Positions 14,113-25,063 of a DNA stretch of 64,000 nt are shown one piece after another (position 1 is the stretch's first letter; each line of letters begins with the position of its first letter). The stretch covers positions 70,334,001 through 70,398,000 of the forward strand of contig CM075351.1 in NCBI GenBank assembly GCA_037693485.1. The letters run 5' to 3'. The translations under genes were made by a program, and so were the position numbers. The notes beneath the pieces were generated by a model. It was not told where the DNA came from, ran no database searches, and was given only the letters and a program-made list of their open reading frames with translations. The DNA is from Kitagawia praeruptora (taxonomy: Eukaryota > Streptophyta > Magnoliopsida > Apiales > Apiaceae).

Positions 14113-15312
14113 AGCAGCAGAATACCAATTAGGAGCTTCTGAAGGGGAATAAGACATCTCTGAATAACTTGACAAAGCAGACTCAGAAGTAGTACCACTT
14201 GACAAATTTTTCTGCAACATAGTGATAAGTTGCCTGTACTGTCCTTCAGATAAACCAAGATTAGTACTCTGTGACATGTGTGAGCCTGCAGTCATAATTG
14301 AATCAGAACTAGCAAGAGACTGAGTTGAATTAGAAATCACATTAGCTGCCACTGGATTTCGAGAGGTCATGAACTTTGGCTTCGGTTTAGGTTTACCAAA
14401 TAGTTTGTGCCAACTTGGATAACCATGAATACAATAGCACTTGTCCCTTAGATGCCCTGTCATGTGACAATAGTCACACACAACATTTGACTCACTTTGT
14501 TTCTGCACATTCTTAACTTGTGATTTACCAGAATAATTAGCCTTCACTATCATAGCCAAGTTTTCAGAAGCAGTACTCACAGAACTATGAACTTCTCTTG
14601 ACTTTCTTCTTGAAGCAGCATAGCATAACATTGACTTAGTGATGGAGTAGGTTTCAACATCAAAATCTGACCATGTATTGTAGTATATGTGTCATTTAGT
14701 CCCATCAAAAACTGTATTAACTGTATACTCTGATCTTGCTCATTCAACTTAGCATTTACACTACATGTACAGTGAGCATGTACATTTACGCTTAGAGTTG
14801 AGACACTCTAGTTCATCATGAACAATACGAAACTTAGTAAAATAGGCTGAAATTGACAGTGAACCTTGTGACAGATGAGCAATTTCTTTACGCAAATGAA
14901 ACAATTTTGGAATATTGCTTTGTGCATATCGTGCTTCTAGATCCAGCCATATCTCTCGAGCTGAAGGCATATAGACTATACTATTCCTTATATCAACTGA
15001 AACTGAGTTTAACAGCCATGATGTAACCATATTGTTACATCGAATCCAATGAACAAACAACGGAGAAGAAGCAGCTGGTTTAAAATATTAACCGTCCACA
15101 AAACCAAACTTCAATTTAGACGACAAAGCAAGTTCCATTGATCATTGCCACTGATTGTAATTCATATCAGACAAAACAATGGTAGTAATTTGCATACCAG
15201 GACTATCTGATGGATGTAGATAGTAAGGATGATGACAATCAATTACAGATGACATAGATAACATACTCGTAGATCCTAGGGTTGTAGATGAGTATGATAG
15301 AGCTGTTGCCAT
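14113..15312 (-). pseudogene. copia-A gag remnant
   Basis: An ATG at 15312 opens a gag-like frame containing HPYYLHPSDSPG and VLSDMNYNQW, the typical N-terminal region of plant copia gag. Stops follow within 250 bases. The frame goes on with the gag core (FVHWIRCNNMV to LECLNSKRK, 15060-14785), then after a frame change with the zinc knuckle C-x2-C-x4-H-x4-C (CDYCHMTGHLRDKC, near 14480). The reading then breaks at 14113 at the insertion point of the 10.1-kb element and resumes beyond it at 3960. Confidence 0.82.
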
Positions 15313-15501
15313 TAATCTTCAACTAATTAAAGTAATTAAGAGACTTACAGAAGTAATTGCAGAAATTTGATCTATGAGGCAATTGATCGAACAGAAGAGA
15401 TGCAATCAACATGCACAGATATGCAAACAGTTGCTTCGTCAATGAAGAATCACCAGAATTACGTCAACGATCAGCAACATATGCGAAAAATAATTATCAA
15501 A

Positions 15502-15513
15502 GCTCTAATACCA
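15502..15513 (-). other. Primer-binding site of copia-A
   Basis: The - strand reads TGGTATTAGAGC directly after the LTR. This is the initiator tRNA-Met complement with one C-to-T change. Confidence 0.75.
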
Positions 15514-15829
15514 TGATACAACACAAAATTTATGTAACTATGAACTCCATTAACAGAGAATCAATCAAGCCTTACTGTATTGATAATAGAAAGACAGTAA
15601 TATTTGACATTGTTACGATCACAATACATAGAAGAGAAAATATATTTCTTAAGCAGTAAGATACTAACAGCTGAAAGAGATTATATATTGTATATTTCTA
15701 AATGAATGTCTAATCTTTCTTTTTATATTTGTAACAACTTTTGGAGGGAAAAGTAGATAGAGATTCCAGCTAGACTCCAGGTCATCATCTCAGTCAGCAC
15801 GCCACAACAGTCATGCTATATTCCCAACA
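15514..15829 (-). repeat. copia-A 5' LTR, 316 bp
   Basis: On the - strand it begins TGTTGGGAATATAGC and ends GTTGTATCA, followed directly by a Met-type primer-binding site. The short length and TGTTGGGA start are common in plant copia elements. The 3' LTR is not in the window. Confidence 0.75.
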
Positions 15830-16241
15830 GTAACCCATGTGAAATGTGCCACAATCATGATCATGATGAATAAGGCTATAGTCCTGCGAGTTGTCATTCT
15901 TGCAGATATCGATTTTGAAAGTGATTTATAGAAGGAGGTTATAATTTGTTACGATTATGTACAAAGAAGTGCATCGATAATGTGCAAGAAGTGTACATGC
16001 AATGCACAAGAATTGCACGCATTACGTACAAATAGTGCGCCAAGATGTACAAGAAGTTATATCTATAAACGAATACCTCAGCAAATGTTGGCGGAATCTT
16101 GAGAGAATCGAGGCACTATTTCCCTGGATGCCATTTCCTGTCAAGAACAAATGGAACATCGGGCCTTTCACGAATGTCATGATCATGGCTCCACCCACCA
16201 TAGCGAGTGTGCCGCCTACTTTCGCCCAGCTTCGCATACTT

Positions 16242-16322
16242 GGAGAGGGGATCTCCCTGTCGGAGCCCCCATTTTCCTTCAAAAATCCCTTTTAAGATTC
16301 CATTTAAGTTTATTGAAGACAT
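16242..16322 (-). pseudogene. LINE reverse-transcriptase fragment
   Basis: The - strand reads a 27-residue stretch with INLNG, then EGKWGLRQGDPLS. The GLRQGDPLS block is a hallmark of plant LINE (L1-type) reverse transcriptases. The sequence towards 16000 stays open in several frames but does not continue a recognisable reverse transcriptase. It is a truncated, dead copy of unknown extent; 15835-16241 may belong to it or to other repeat DNA. Confidence 0.6.
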
Positions 16323-19129
16323 ATATAGGAGGAGTTATACATCTATGAATTCAAGAAACAAACAAAGCACGAATCTCATACGATGCAAGATTTAGAATAA
16401 AAAGTTCCCATTCAAGGTCTCGTAATCTTTGTGAATTTCAAGCTTAGTAATGCACCTCGGAGGCACATTTATAAGATAATAATCAATACAAATATCTTTA
16501 GCAATAAATATGTTATCACCAATACTTCATTTAGCAATAAAAACATTCTGTTCAGGAAAAATGAACAATAAATATGTTATCACCAATACTTCATTCAAAC
16601 CCATTTTTTGAAACTTACACCATATGGAAATATTATGGTGATGCTGGTGAGTTGAAAAATAAACAAATGAATGATAGTGAATATATTTTTAATGAAGAGA
16701 AATGCTAAAGTTATCAAAATTATTTCCAAATCCGTTCCCAAATATTTAGATGACAACATCTTATTGGATGCATGTGTATCTTTTATAAATACCAAATGTT
16801 GATATCACGAGAATCCAAACAAGAAATTATCTTCATTTTCATACAACTTGAATGATGTCGAAAACTAGTATATTCGTACAATACCGAGTACACATAACTG
16901 AAATTTGTTACTATTAAATTACTGCATCACTCAACTGAAGTTTGTTATATTAAATTAATGCATTAAAAGAATGGTACTAATAAATGGATTTTATATCCAT
17001 TTGGAGCATTCCATTTCGGCTTAAATTGATTCACTTGGCCTCAAGTTTGTTGTAGTTTTGATATGTTTTGTTTAAGTGTGCAGGTTTGCAAGAATATCGA
17101 TTAGGGTTGACATTTTCCGTCGATTTTGGAGTAGAAAGTTAACATTGGAATGAAGAATGGGAACTTGTTTAAGCTTCCATGAAGATTATAAGGCTAAAGG
17201 ATTGAAGACGAAAGCTAATGGAAAAGAAACGGGAGAAAACGGAGCCAAAACGAAGAAATAAGAGCAAAATAAGCAACCGTACAGAATTCAGCTAGGCAGA
17301 CTGCTCAGTTGCTAGGCAGTCTATGCACTAAACAGTATTCAAGTGGGCAGTCTGCGCACTTGCTAGGCAGACTGCTCACTAATTCGCTGGAAAAATGCTG
17401 ATTTATTATTTGGGCCATATCTTGAGATCTACAAGTCCATTTTGGGCGATCTTACAGTCCACGCGAAGATAACGGAATTCTCTATCATTCTAAAGTGGTC
17501 CAGATGTCCAAATACAACTGGAACGGCCCATAAATAATGAAGAAAAGTCAGTTACGAATTTTCCTTTAAAACAGAACCAGTTTAGGAAACGTATTTTATT
17601 TTAATTCTGATTTGGTAGTTTCCTTGCTGGGCAAGACTTCTAGAGCCTATTTAAACACATCCTACCACTGTAATTTGTATCACCATTACATATCAATTAC
17701 TTAGGTTTATTTGTATCTTTTCATACTTTGTTTTTATCATGGTTTCATTAGATCCCATGATGACGAGCGGTTCGATTATGAACTAATCGTTGTCATGTCA
17801 TGGGATTCTAACGGAGTAATCTATGTAGCTTAGTAGTTTGATTGCTTTAAAGATTTATGTGTGGTGAATTCTTGATATCCTCGTATGGTTATGCTTCATG
17901 TGTTTAGATGCGTCGCGAACATCTAATTTGTTAATCTCTTGTGAAACGAGAGTGGATCTTGAGATTTAGAACTTGTCATGCTAGCATAGGATATGTTGAT
18001 GTTTTAACATCATGATTTGTAGTGTAAATAGAGATATTATGCTGCCTTATGTGATCTTAATAGACAACTTATTCTTCAACCGTTATGTTTTCAAATCTTA
18101 TAGAGATATAGGGTCTAAGCATAATTGGTGTCTATTCATCTTCTATCTCTTTTGTGGATGTATGTTTAGTTTGGTATTCGTATACTGAGAGGTAGCGTTT
18201 ACTTGTTTCGTATTGTCTGATCAGATATCATAATCATCACATGCATTGATTAAATGCATCAACTCTAAGCGAAGTATTTAATGAAGTTAGGATCCCATGT
18301 TTACTAATTCAATTTTAATTTTCATTAGATAATTAATTCTTAGTTGTTAATTTATTTCTTAGTTAATTTAGATAATCAAAACCCAAATTTGTTAATTGTC
18401 TTAGCAGTGAATAATAATCATACATTGTTGCATAGGTACATCTACTGAATTAAAACCATTACCAGATCTCTGTGTGAACGAACTTGACTTATTCATATAT
18501 TACTTGTGACCACGTACGCTTGCGTGATTTAGTGCAAACAGGTACTAAAAGATTATCTAAGAACAATTACATATAATTCAATAGTATTAAATTGATTCTA
18601 ATTAATGAACTTGTTTACACACATTAAATCTGTTTCTTGCATAATTTTTTGGTGTTGACGTTTGTTTTTTGTTACTTCATCTATTGACATGTATGCCCTG
18701 TCAGAAAAAGTGATGGCTCGGTTCTTGCAATTTGTTAGGAGGTTTGTGCATTGAGCAAAACCTTTATATCAAAGCTAATATATTGTTGTACATTATACCT
18801 TTTTGATATATACCTAATTAATTATAAACCTAATACATTTTGCCATATCGACAAAGCATTATTTATTCCATCTCTTAGGATGCGTGTCCAAACTAAAGAA
18901 GCTGCTACAGCCATGAAGGTTGTATAAGAGGCATTTGGAACCATCTTTATTCTTCTTTTACATCTATTAGTGTGAATCTGTTAAATGGTTTACCTCCACC
19001 GTATTCGTATGTATGCATGACCATGTAAGCAAGAAAAATTATTCTGGTGCATCTGACCTAATAGTTTTTAAGTTCTTGTTCCTGGCAAACTTATTACTTC
19101 AGTCAACTTGGTTAGATTAAGATGCAGGC
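16323..19129. other. Gene-free repeat-rich region
   Basis: No gene is supported here. 16323-17000 is AT-rich. Around 17285-17390 a motif of the form AGGCAGACTGC/AGGCAGTCTGC occurs four times at short spacing. Sequence at 18470-18550 (CTCTGTGTGAACGA and CGTACGCTTGCGTGATTT) resembles non-coding ends of plant gypsy-type elements, so 17100-18700 is probably an old LTR-element piece. I could not find paired LTRs, a primer site or protein motifs. Confidence 0.4.
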
Positions 19130-19875
19130 TGTTATGCCCAAATCTGGCATAGACCTAAAATAAGTCCACTGAGCCATAATGGGCCTCAATATGACAATTG
19201 GGTTGCCAAAATCCCATCAACATTGACCAGCGCAACAAGTTTTGTCTTATCTCCGTTGGTTATTAACGATCCCCAGCAAGGGATCGCTTCGCACACGGCT
19301 CCCATCAAGGGGTCGGTCTATCACTGTTCAGTACAAAAGGCCCAGCAAGGCCTAGGACTCTCTTAAAATGAAGGCTTATAGCTAAGCCCAGCAAGGTCGT
19401 ATGAGTATCTTTATATTTGAGGCCTGCATCGCATGACTAAACCTAACAGGGTCGCATGCGAGGTCCTCACGAGCTTTCCAACAGCTTCGCTAGGAGCATC
19501 GCGCAATTCAAGCCTTGTGTAGCCATGAGTAACCTTTAGTGGGCCATGGATCATGAGCAGGATTGATGACTTGTTTCCTATGTCAGCCCTAAAGTGAATG
19601 GGCTTGGGCCATGACTTATCTCCTAAAAACCCTAGCCTATCTAGGTATCTTATTCTCTAAGAACTACGTATGGCTTGATCCCTAAAAATAGGGTACGTAG
19701 GCACCTTGATATGGATGAGAAACAATTCACCCTAAAATCACCATACAAGATCAACCACATCTTAAAAACCAAAACCCTAATCATTGTTCTTCATTTCTTA
19801 GCAAAATATCCGTATTTTGCTCCGTTAATCTAGCAAACTTCTAAAACATTGTTATACAAAATTCTCCCTACAACA
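19130..19875 (+). repeat. 5' LTR (746 bp) of the gypsy derivative
   Basis: It begins TGTTATGCCCAAATCTGG and ends CTCCCTACAACA. It shares start, length class and blocks such as GTACGTAGGCA with the 724-bp LTRs of the large gypsy element, so it belongs to a related subfamily. Confidence 0.88.
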
Positions 19876-19877
19876 CC

Positions 19878-19895
19878 TGGCGCTAGAAGGAGGGG
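19878..19895 (+). other. Primer-binding site of the gypsy derivative
   Basis: TGGCGCTAGAAGGAGGGG begins two bases after the LTR and is identical to the site in the large gypsy element at 61562-61579. I could not assign the tRNA. Confidence 0.8.
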
Positions 19896-19918
19896 TTAGT
19901 CATTGATTTGGGAGAACG

Positions 19919-20825
19919 ATGACTAAAAACAAGAAGAACAAGCATGTTAATGGCCGTGACAAGGAGACCCCTAGAAGCGATCCATCCGAGGACGATCCAC
20001 CTAAGGACGGTCCACCTAAGACTGATCCCCCGAAGAGCATTGTGACGCATCCCAAATAAGGGACTGACCATGAGGAAGTTATGGCATATCTCTAAGGCTT
20101 GGGAGATCAAATGATCGAAGTTCGCGAAAGGGTCGCCAAGGTGGAAAAAAAATACAGATCGAGGGGTGCGAAGAGGAATGCGAGGAAGGGCCCTTATATT
20201 CATCAGGGGGAAGACGACAAAGGGCAAAAAAAGTAGTTAATTGGAGAGTTTGATGATGTTGCCACCGATTAGACTAACCCTGACTGGCAAGAGGAAGAAG
20301 GAGATGAGATTTCTAAGAAGAAATCGATGTCGCAACCCGAGGCGGCATCATCTGAAGGGAGGTCGATGTCTGTGTTTGACCGTGTTGGGAAGAAATTATC
20401 CGAAAAGGATCTCTGCCTTAAACTTGAGAAGATCGTAGGGAGTAAGAAGGATAAGCGACCCCATGAAAAGGTACATGATTCGCAGCGACCCCATCTCCTC
20501 GAGATCGTGAGAGGTCAAAACGCCGCGATGACAGACCCCCCTCTCCTCGTAGAGAGCGTGACGGGCCCTCATCTCATCGAGATCGTGAGCGGTCCCAACA
20601 TCTCATCGAGATCGTGAGCGGTCCCAACATCGCGAACCAACTCCTCAGGATCGCCATAGAAAAGATCGCAGAAATGACCAGGAGGAGTCTAGTGCCCCTA
20701 AAAAGACTCAATCCCATCATGACAGTACTGGAGAACGTCGAAAGAAAGCTGAAGATAAGGGGGTGAAGGTAGGTGACTACAAGTTGGAGGAATTGAAGAA
20801 GGCCTTAGATGCAATGAATGAATAG
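19919..20825 (+). pseudogene. Degenerate gag of the gypsy derivative
   Basis: An ATG at 19919 opens a lysine-rich start like that of the large element's gag, but a TAA follows after about 45 codons. Later blocks match the same gag: SEGRSMSVFDRVGKKLSE (near 20350), an arginine/serine-rich stretch, and GDYKLEELKKALDAMNE (near 20780). Stops and frame changes separate them. It cannot make a full gag protein, so the element would depend on proteins supplied in trans. Confidence 0.8.
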
Positions 20826-21042
20826 AAAGGCTCTACGTGTTCTCACTTCGCTCACGAGTCATGAATGGGGCCGCTGTTCTCACAATAAAGGAAGGATCTA
20901 TGTTCCTAAGCAAGGAATCGTGCTCTACTAAAGCGAGGAGGGGTAGCTAAGTGAAATTAGCAGTGTGTGATCGCAGCCATAGGGGATCGCATCGCATAAA
21001 AGATAATCACATAATCATACATATACAATGAAGAACGATAAT

Positions 21043-21267
21043 TTAACTATCAAGAAAGAATGAAGACTTACTTTTTCTTGGAGGAAGTTGAAGAAATCTT
21101 AAAAAAGTTGGGGTCGCTTGTGATTGAACTCGAAAAATCCTTGTGTTTGATCCTGGAGCAAACTGACAGCAATTCGTTAACTTGTTTATAAGGAAAGTGA
21201 CAAATGAATTAAAAGTTTGGGTCAATATAGGCATTAAGAGAGAGAAAAATGTTGGGACACGTGTCAT
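21043..21267 (-). other. Remnant of the antisense-gene leader
   Basis: On the - strand, the stretch starting ATGACACGTGTC aligns with 51510-51715 of the large gypsy element (GATGACACGTGTAGC). Shared blocks include TCATTTG followed by CACTTTCCTTAT and TTTGCTCC-GGATCAAAC, and the splice-donor-like AAAAAGTAAGT is kept (near 21065-21075). The TATA box of the large copy is not preserved. The coding exons are absent. Confidence 0.6.
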
Positions 21268-21433
21268 GATCCTAGCGGCTAAACGCGAATCTCAAGGCGT
21301 GACAGTTGGCACATCTCATCAAATTCTTAACTTGATGTGATCCCAAGCGGATGGTTTACAGCGATCTCAGGCCTCGCCTCGTTGAAGACTTTCAGACATA
21401 TTGATTCCACATCGCATTTTGCAATGGCAATAT

Positions 21434-21449
21434 GGACTCGGGGGGTAGT
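21434..21449 (+). other. Polypurine tract of the gypsy derivative
   Basis: GGACTCGGGGGGTAGT directly precedes the 3' LTR. The same 16 bases and the sequence just upstream recur in the large gypsy element, a strong sign of shared descent. Confidence 0.85.
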
Positions 21450-22201
21450 TGTTATGCCCAAATCTGTCATAGACCTAAAATAAGCCCACTGAGCCATAAT
21501 GGGCCTAAATATGACGATTGGGTTGCCAAAAGCCCATCAGCATGGACCAGCCCAACATGTTTTGTCTTATCTCCGTTGGTTATTAGAAGACAACGATCCC
21601 CAGCAAGGGATCGCTTCGCACACGGCTCCCAGCAAGGGGTCGCTCTATCACTGTTCAATACAAAAGGCCCAGCAAGGCCTAGGACTCTCTTAAAATGAAG
21701 GCTCATAGCTAAGCCCAACAAGGTCGCATGAGTATCTTTATATTTGAGGCCTGCATCGCATGACTAAACCTAACAGGGTCACATGCGAGGTCCTCACGAG
21801 CTTTCCATTAGCTTCCGCTAGGAGCATCCCGCAATTCAAGCATTGTGTAGCCATGAGTAACCTTTAGTGGGCCATGGATCATGAGAAGGATTGATGACTT
21901 GTTTCCATGTCAGCCCTAAAGCGAGTGGGCTTGGACCATGACTTATCTTCTAAAAACCCTAGCCCGTCTAGGTATCTTATTCTTTAAGAACTACGTATGA
22001 CTTGATCCCTATAAATAGGGTACGTAGGCACCTTGATATGGATGAGAAACAATTCACCCTAAAATCACCATACAAGATCAACACATCTTAAACACCAAAA
22101 TCCTAATCCTTGTTCTTCATTTCTTAGCAAAATATCTGTATTTTACTCCGTTAATCCAGTAAACCTCCAAAACATTGTTATACCAAATTCTCCACGTAAC
22201 A
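21450..22201 (+). repeat. 3' LTR (752 bp) of the gypsy derivative
   Basis: Direct repeat of 19130-19875 with many substitutions and indels; for example it has seven extra bases near 21585. It starts right after the polypurine tract and ends CACGTAACA. Confidence 0.88.
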
Positions 22202-22218
22202 CATACCTCTTTTGTAGC

Positions 22219-22345
22219 TTCGAAATGTCAATTGCCAAGGACAAAACGATTGAATAGGGAATGTAGCTTATGTGATGCAGCTGAAGAAACTATTCTCACA
22301 TGTTCTAATTTATTTTTCATTTTCTTTTTAGAAACACGAAATATA
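22219..22345 (+). pseudogene. Possible zinc-binding LINE fragment
   Basis: One + frame reads KCQLPRTKRLNRECSLCD and AEETILTC, which resembles the zinc-binding reverse-transcriptase tail (C-x2-C, EET, C) of plant LINEs. It is short, ends in AT-rich DNA and stands alone, so the call is tentative. Confidence 0.25.
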
Positions 22346-22439
22346 TAGCAAAATATAATTAAAAAATTGATGATACTTAAAAGATAAAAATAAGAAAATT
22401 ACCCAGAACTAAGTGTAGTTAATAATTGATAATTGATAA

Positions 22440-22790
22440 AATAATTTGATCTTTCAATTTTCAACTCAGTTATATTCGGTTTCTGATTTAAATAGGATCC
22501 AATATTTTAAATCAAATTCGGTTCGGATATATTTCTATTCGGGTTTGATTGGTTTTAGGTTATTATCGGATATCAGATTTCAGATAATTTTTCGGATCAG
22601 ATAATTTTAGGATCAGATGAAATCCGGTTTCAGATCATAATCGAATTTGACTAAATTAAATCGAATTCGGTTTGGATCAAATTGTTTCGGATTTGATTAA
22701 ATTTTTTATATAATTCGGATATAAAATCGGATCTTGATTCCATATTTTTCGGTTCGGATTTTCGGATCCTAATCCATTTTTGCCAGGTCT
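22440..22790. repeat. TCGGAT/TTCGG-rich degenerate repeat
   Basis: Variants of TTCGGAT, TTCGGTTCGG and ATCGGAT recur densely over about 350 bases, ending near TTTTTGCCAGGTCTA. Such runs are common in plant transposon-derived DNA. I see no gene in it. The stretch from 22800 to 24050 is AT-rich without a supported gene. Confidence 0.45.
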
Positions 22791-24060
22791 ACCTGTCACC
22801 ATGGTTGTAGATTTCGAAAATTAGAACAAATCGATTTAGGTATCTAATAATAATTTATCAATTAATTTGAAATTTATTAGAATAATAAATCGGAACAAAA
22901 ATTGGAAAATTTTCATATTTCAATAGTATTTAATATATTAATGTAATTTAGAATATAATATATTATTTTAATATATTTCATGACACTAAAATCAAATTTT
23001 AAAAATCAAATCGATCAAATATATTTTAAAAATATATCAAAAATTTTAAAAAAATCAAACAATTTTTAGAACATGGCCGACAAGCTCTTGAAGTATAGTC
23101 GAGTGATGAGATGGAGGAGAATAAGTTCCATCGGGAAGGGCTCCCAGTACACTGCATAGATATGCAAAAATAAACACCCAAGAAGCAAGTTTAATGCTAA
23201 ATACTAAATTTTTATTGTTATTGTTATAATATATTAAAAAATGAATTTTGATGCTAAAATAAAATTTATTCTCCAAATCTAGTTCTATAAGTAGTTTCAA
23301 ATTTAATTAACTCTTTAATTTTTACCTAACTCTTTTAACTTTTATTGAATATTTTCAACTCATCTCATTCTAGTTAAATGATGATGTGACATGGATGCAT
23401 ACTTGGTTTCAAATTTAGCACTAAGGATAGCATTTCATTGAACTTTTCTAAAGAATTTATTTTCAAAAGTTGTTAAAATATACTTCCTCCCTTTCAAAAT
23501 TGTTAAAATATATTCTCTCCATTTTAAATGAATGAATCACAAAACCAAAAAACCAAAAAAAATATTATTTATAAATAACTCAACCAACCGCAGTAAAATG
23601 CGTATAAAAAAAAGTGATTCATTAATTTTGGGAATTGGGATGAAGAAAATTTAAATAATTTACATTAATTATAATTGTATAATTATAAAATCACAAAATA
23701 ATCTAATCAGCATTGTGCGACATGCGAACATGACAAGTAAAAGTTTTATAATAATTTAAATTATCAATTTTTCTAATATGTGTCCAAAAATATACAATAA
23801 TAACTTAATTAGTACTTTGTGATTGATTATTTTATTAAATTATTGTGTGTGCAAGGATACACAATAATAATTTAGTTAGTATTTTGTGATTGATTTATTT
23901 TTATTAATAATAATGATCTTCATATGCACAAAAATCTCAATCAATTAAAATTTGTCAAACTCATAAAAAAGTGATTGCTAGAGTACAATCTATTAAAATT
24001 TGTCAATTTTTTATATTGCTAGAGTACATCTTGGCGTATATTAGAAAGACTCTTAAATTA

Positions 24061-24540
24061 TATTCTCTCCACCCATTTATTTGTATACAAAAAAAGTATG
24101 TTTGATACGGATTTTAAGATGCATTTTAAGGATGTTATATACTCCCTCTATCCCAAAAAACTTTTCTCATTTTCCCTGGACAAGTTTGCCAACACACACT
24201 TTTAACCGTTAATATCTTTAATTTTGTATTAGTTTTAAATTTAAAAACTTCACTGTATTAAAATACTCATAAATACGAATCCAACAAAATCACTCATGAC
24301 TATATTTGGTCTTATAGAATAAACGTAAATTAGTAATTTGTCTCATGTTATGAACAGTCCCGACATTTCAAATGAGAAGAACAATAAAGGACAGAGGGAG
24401 TAGTTTATTTTTTAAAATTTTATTTTTTATAAAAATAACATTATTAAATTTTTAAATAAAAAAATATTGAAAATAAATTATAGAATTATTTTAAAATGCA
24501 TCTTAACGTGATATACAACCGATTGGAATAGAGGAATATA
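24061..24540. mobile_element. Older inverted-repeat element split by the Stowaway-like MITE
   Basis: Sequences on both sides of the MITE are roughly inverted copies: TATTCTCTCCACCCATT and TAAGATGCATTTTAA on the left, and on the right the reverse complements of TATTCCTCTATTCCAATC and TAAGATGCATTTTAA. This looks like a second MITE-type element that received the younger MITE. Confidence 0.4.
24140..24402. mobile_element. Stowaway-like MITE
   Basis: The left end reads TACTCCCTCTATCCCAAAA and the right end AAAGGACAGAGGGAGTA, giving inverted ends CTCCCTCTATCC / GGACAGAGGGAG with TA on both sides, as expected for Tc1/mariner-derived Stowaway elements. It is about 263 bp long and has no coding capacity. 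Confidence 0.6.
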
Positions 24541-24664
24541 TATTATAAAAATTTTCAAAAAAAGTGAAAGAAAATATGTTTTTTAGTCGAGTAGTGCTAG
24601 GTTCCCTAAAAAAAATCCCAAATATTTTACCAAATAGTACTGCAGTACTAAACAAAATATATAA

Positions 24665-24880
24665 GGGCCCGTTTGAGAAATTTTATTTTTCAGAAATAAG
24701 TTACTTATTCTAGAAAAAAGTTAGAAAAAATGTACTTTTTTCTGAAATAAGTAACTTATTTTTGTAAGATAACGAATATTAAACTTTCCATACACATTTC
24801 TCCCTAAAAAAATTAAGTAAATACGAAATTTTTTCCAAAATAAGTAAAGTTGAAACTTGAAATTGACAAACGGGCACTTA
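24665..24880. mobile_element. hAT-type MITE abutting the hydrolase gene
   Basis: The ends are GGGCCCGTTTG and, as reverse complement on the right, GTGCCCGTTTG. The flanking AT-rich bases are similar, consistent with an 8-bp duplication that is not exact. Inside, AATAAGTTACTTATT-like palindromes repeat. The element ends seven bases before the ATG at 24887, so it sits in the promoter or leader of the hydrolase gene. Confidence 0.55.
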
Positions 24881-25063
24881 ATATAAATGTTGGAGCAAAC
24901 CAAATCATTTAAGGATGCTCCCATGAAGTGCAAGTTGTTAGCAAAGCCAATTGGTGTTGGTGTACTCTCCTGCACTATTACAATCTTGTTCATTTTCTTA
25001 CAATCCAACCCAAACCCAAATACAAAATCATCTTCTTTTCCAAACAAAACAACTAATTTTACA

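Larger units (their letters stand above)
2947..15829 (-). mobile_element. Ty1/copia element copia-A, broken by two younger insertions
   Basis: On the - strand the element starts with an LTR (15829-15514) and PBS (15513-15502), then gag (15312-14113). It continues after a 10.1-kb insertion with protease and integrase (3960-2947), where the 1.6-kb LTR cuts it. Reverse transcriptase, RNase H and the 3' LTR are not in the window. The coding parts carry several stops and frame changes, so it is dead. The order gag, protease (WILDTGAIDH), integrase is that of Ty1/copia. The base block next to the 5' LTR is GTAAC (15830-15834). Confidence 0.85.
19130..22201 (+). mobile_element. Gag-only deletion derivative of a Tat-like Ty3/gypsy element
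   Basis: Paired LTRs (19130-19875 and 21450-22201) flank 1574 bp. The PBS (TGGCGCTAGAAGGAGGGG) and the polypurine tract with its flanks (GGACTCGGGGGGTAGT) are the same as in the 11.7-kb element at 50598-62305. The internal part keeps the start and some middle blocks of gag, and at the far end a leader homologous to the antisense gene of the large element, in the same relative position. Protease, reverse transcriptase, RNase H and integrase are all missing. Flanks CAGGC and CATAC agree at only three of five bases. The LTRs differ at many positions including small indels, so the insertion is older than the other complete elements here. Confidence 0.88.

Noticed and set aside
16002..16348. Overlapping ORFs on both strands near the LINE fragment
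   Set aside because: Only the short reading with GLRQGDPLS is recognisable; the others overlap it and show no family features.
17280..17400. Repeated AGGCAGTCTG words considered as a CRISPR-like or regulatory array
   Set aside because: Irregular spacing and degenerate copies in a plant repeat region; no basis for a CRISPR call.
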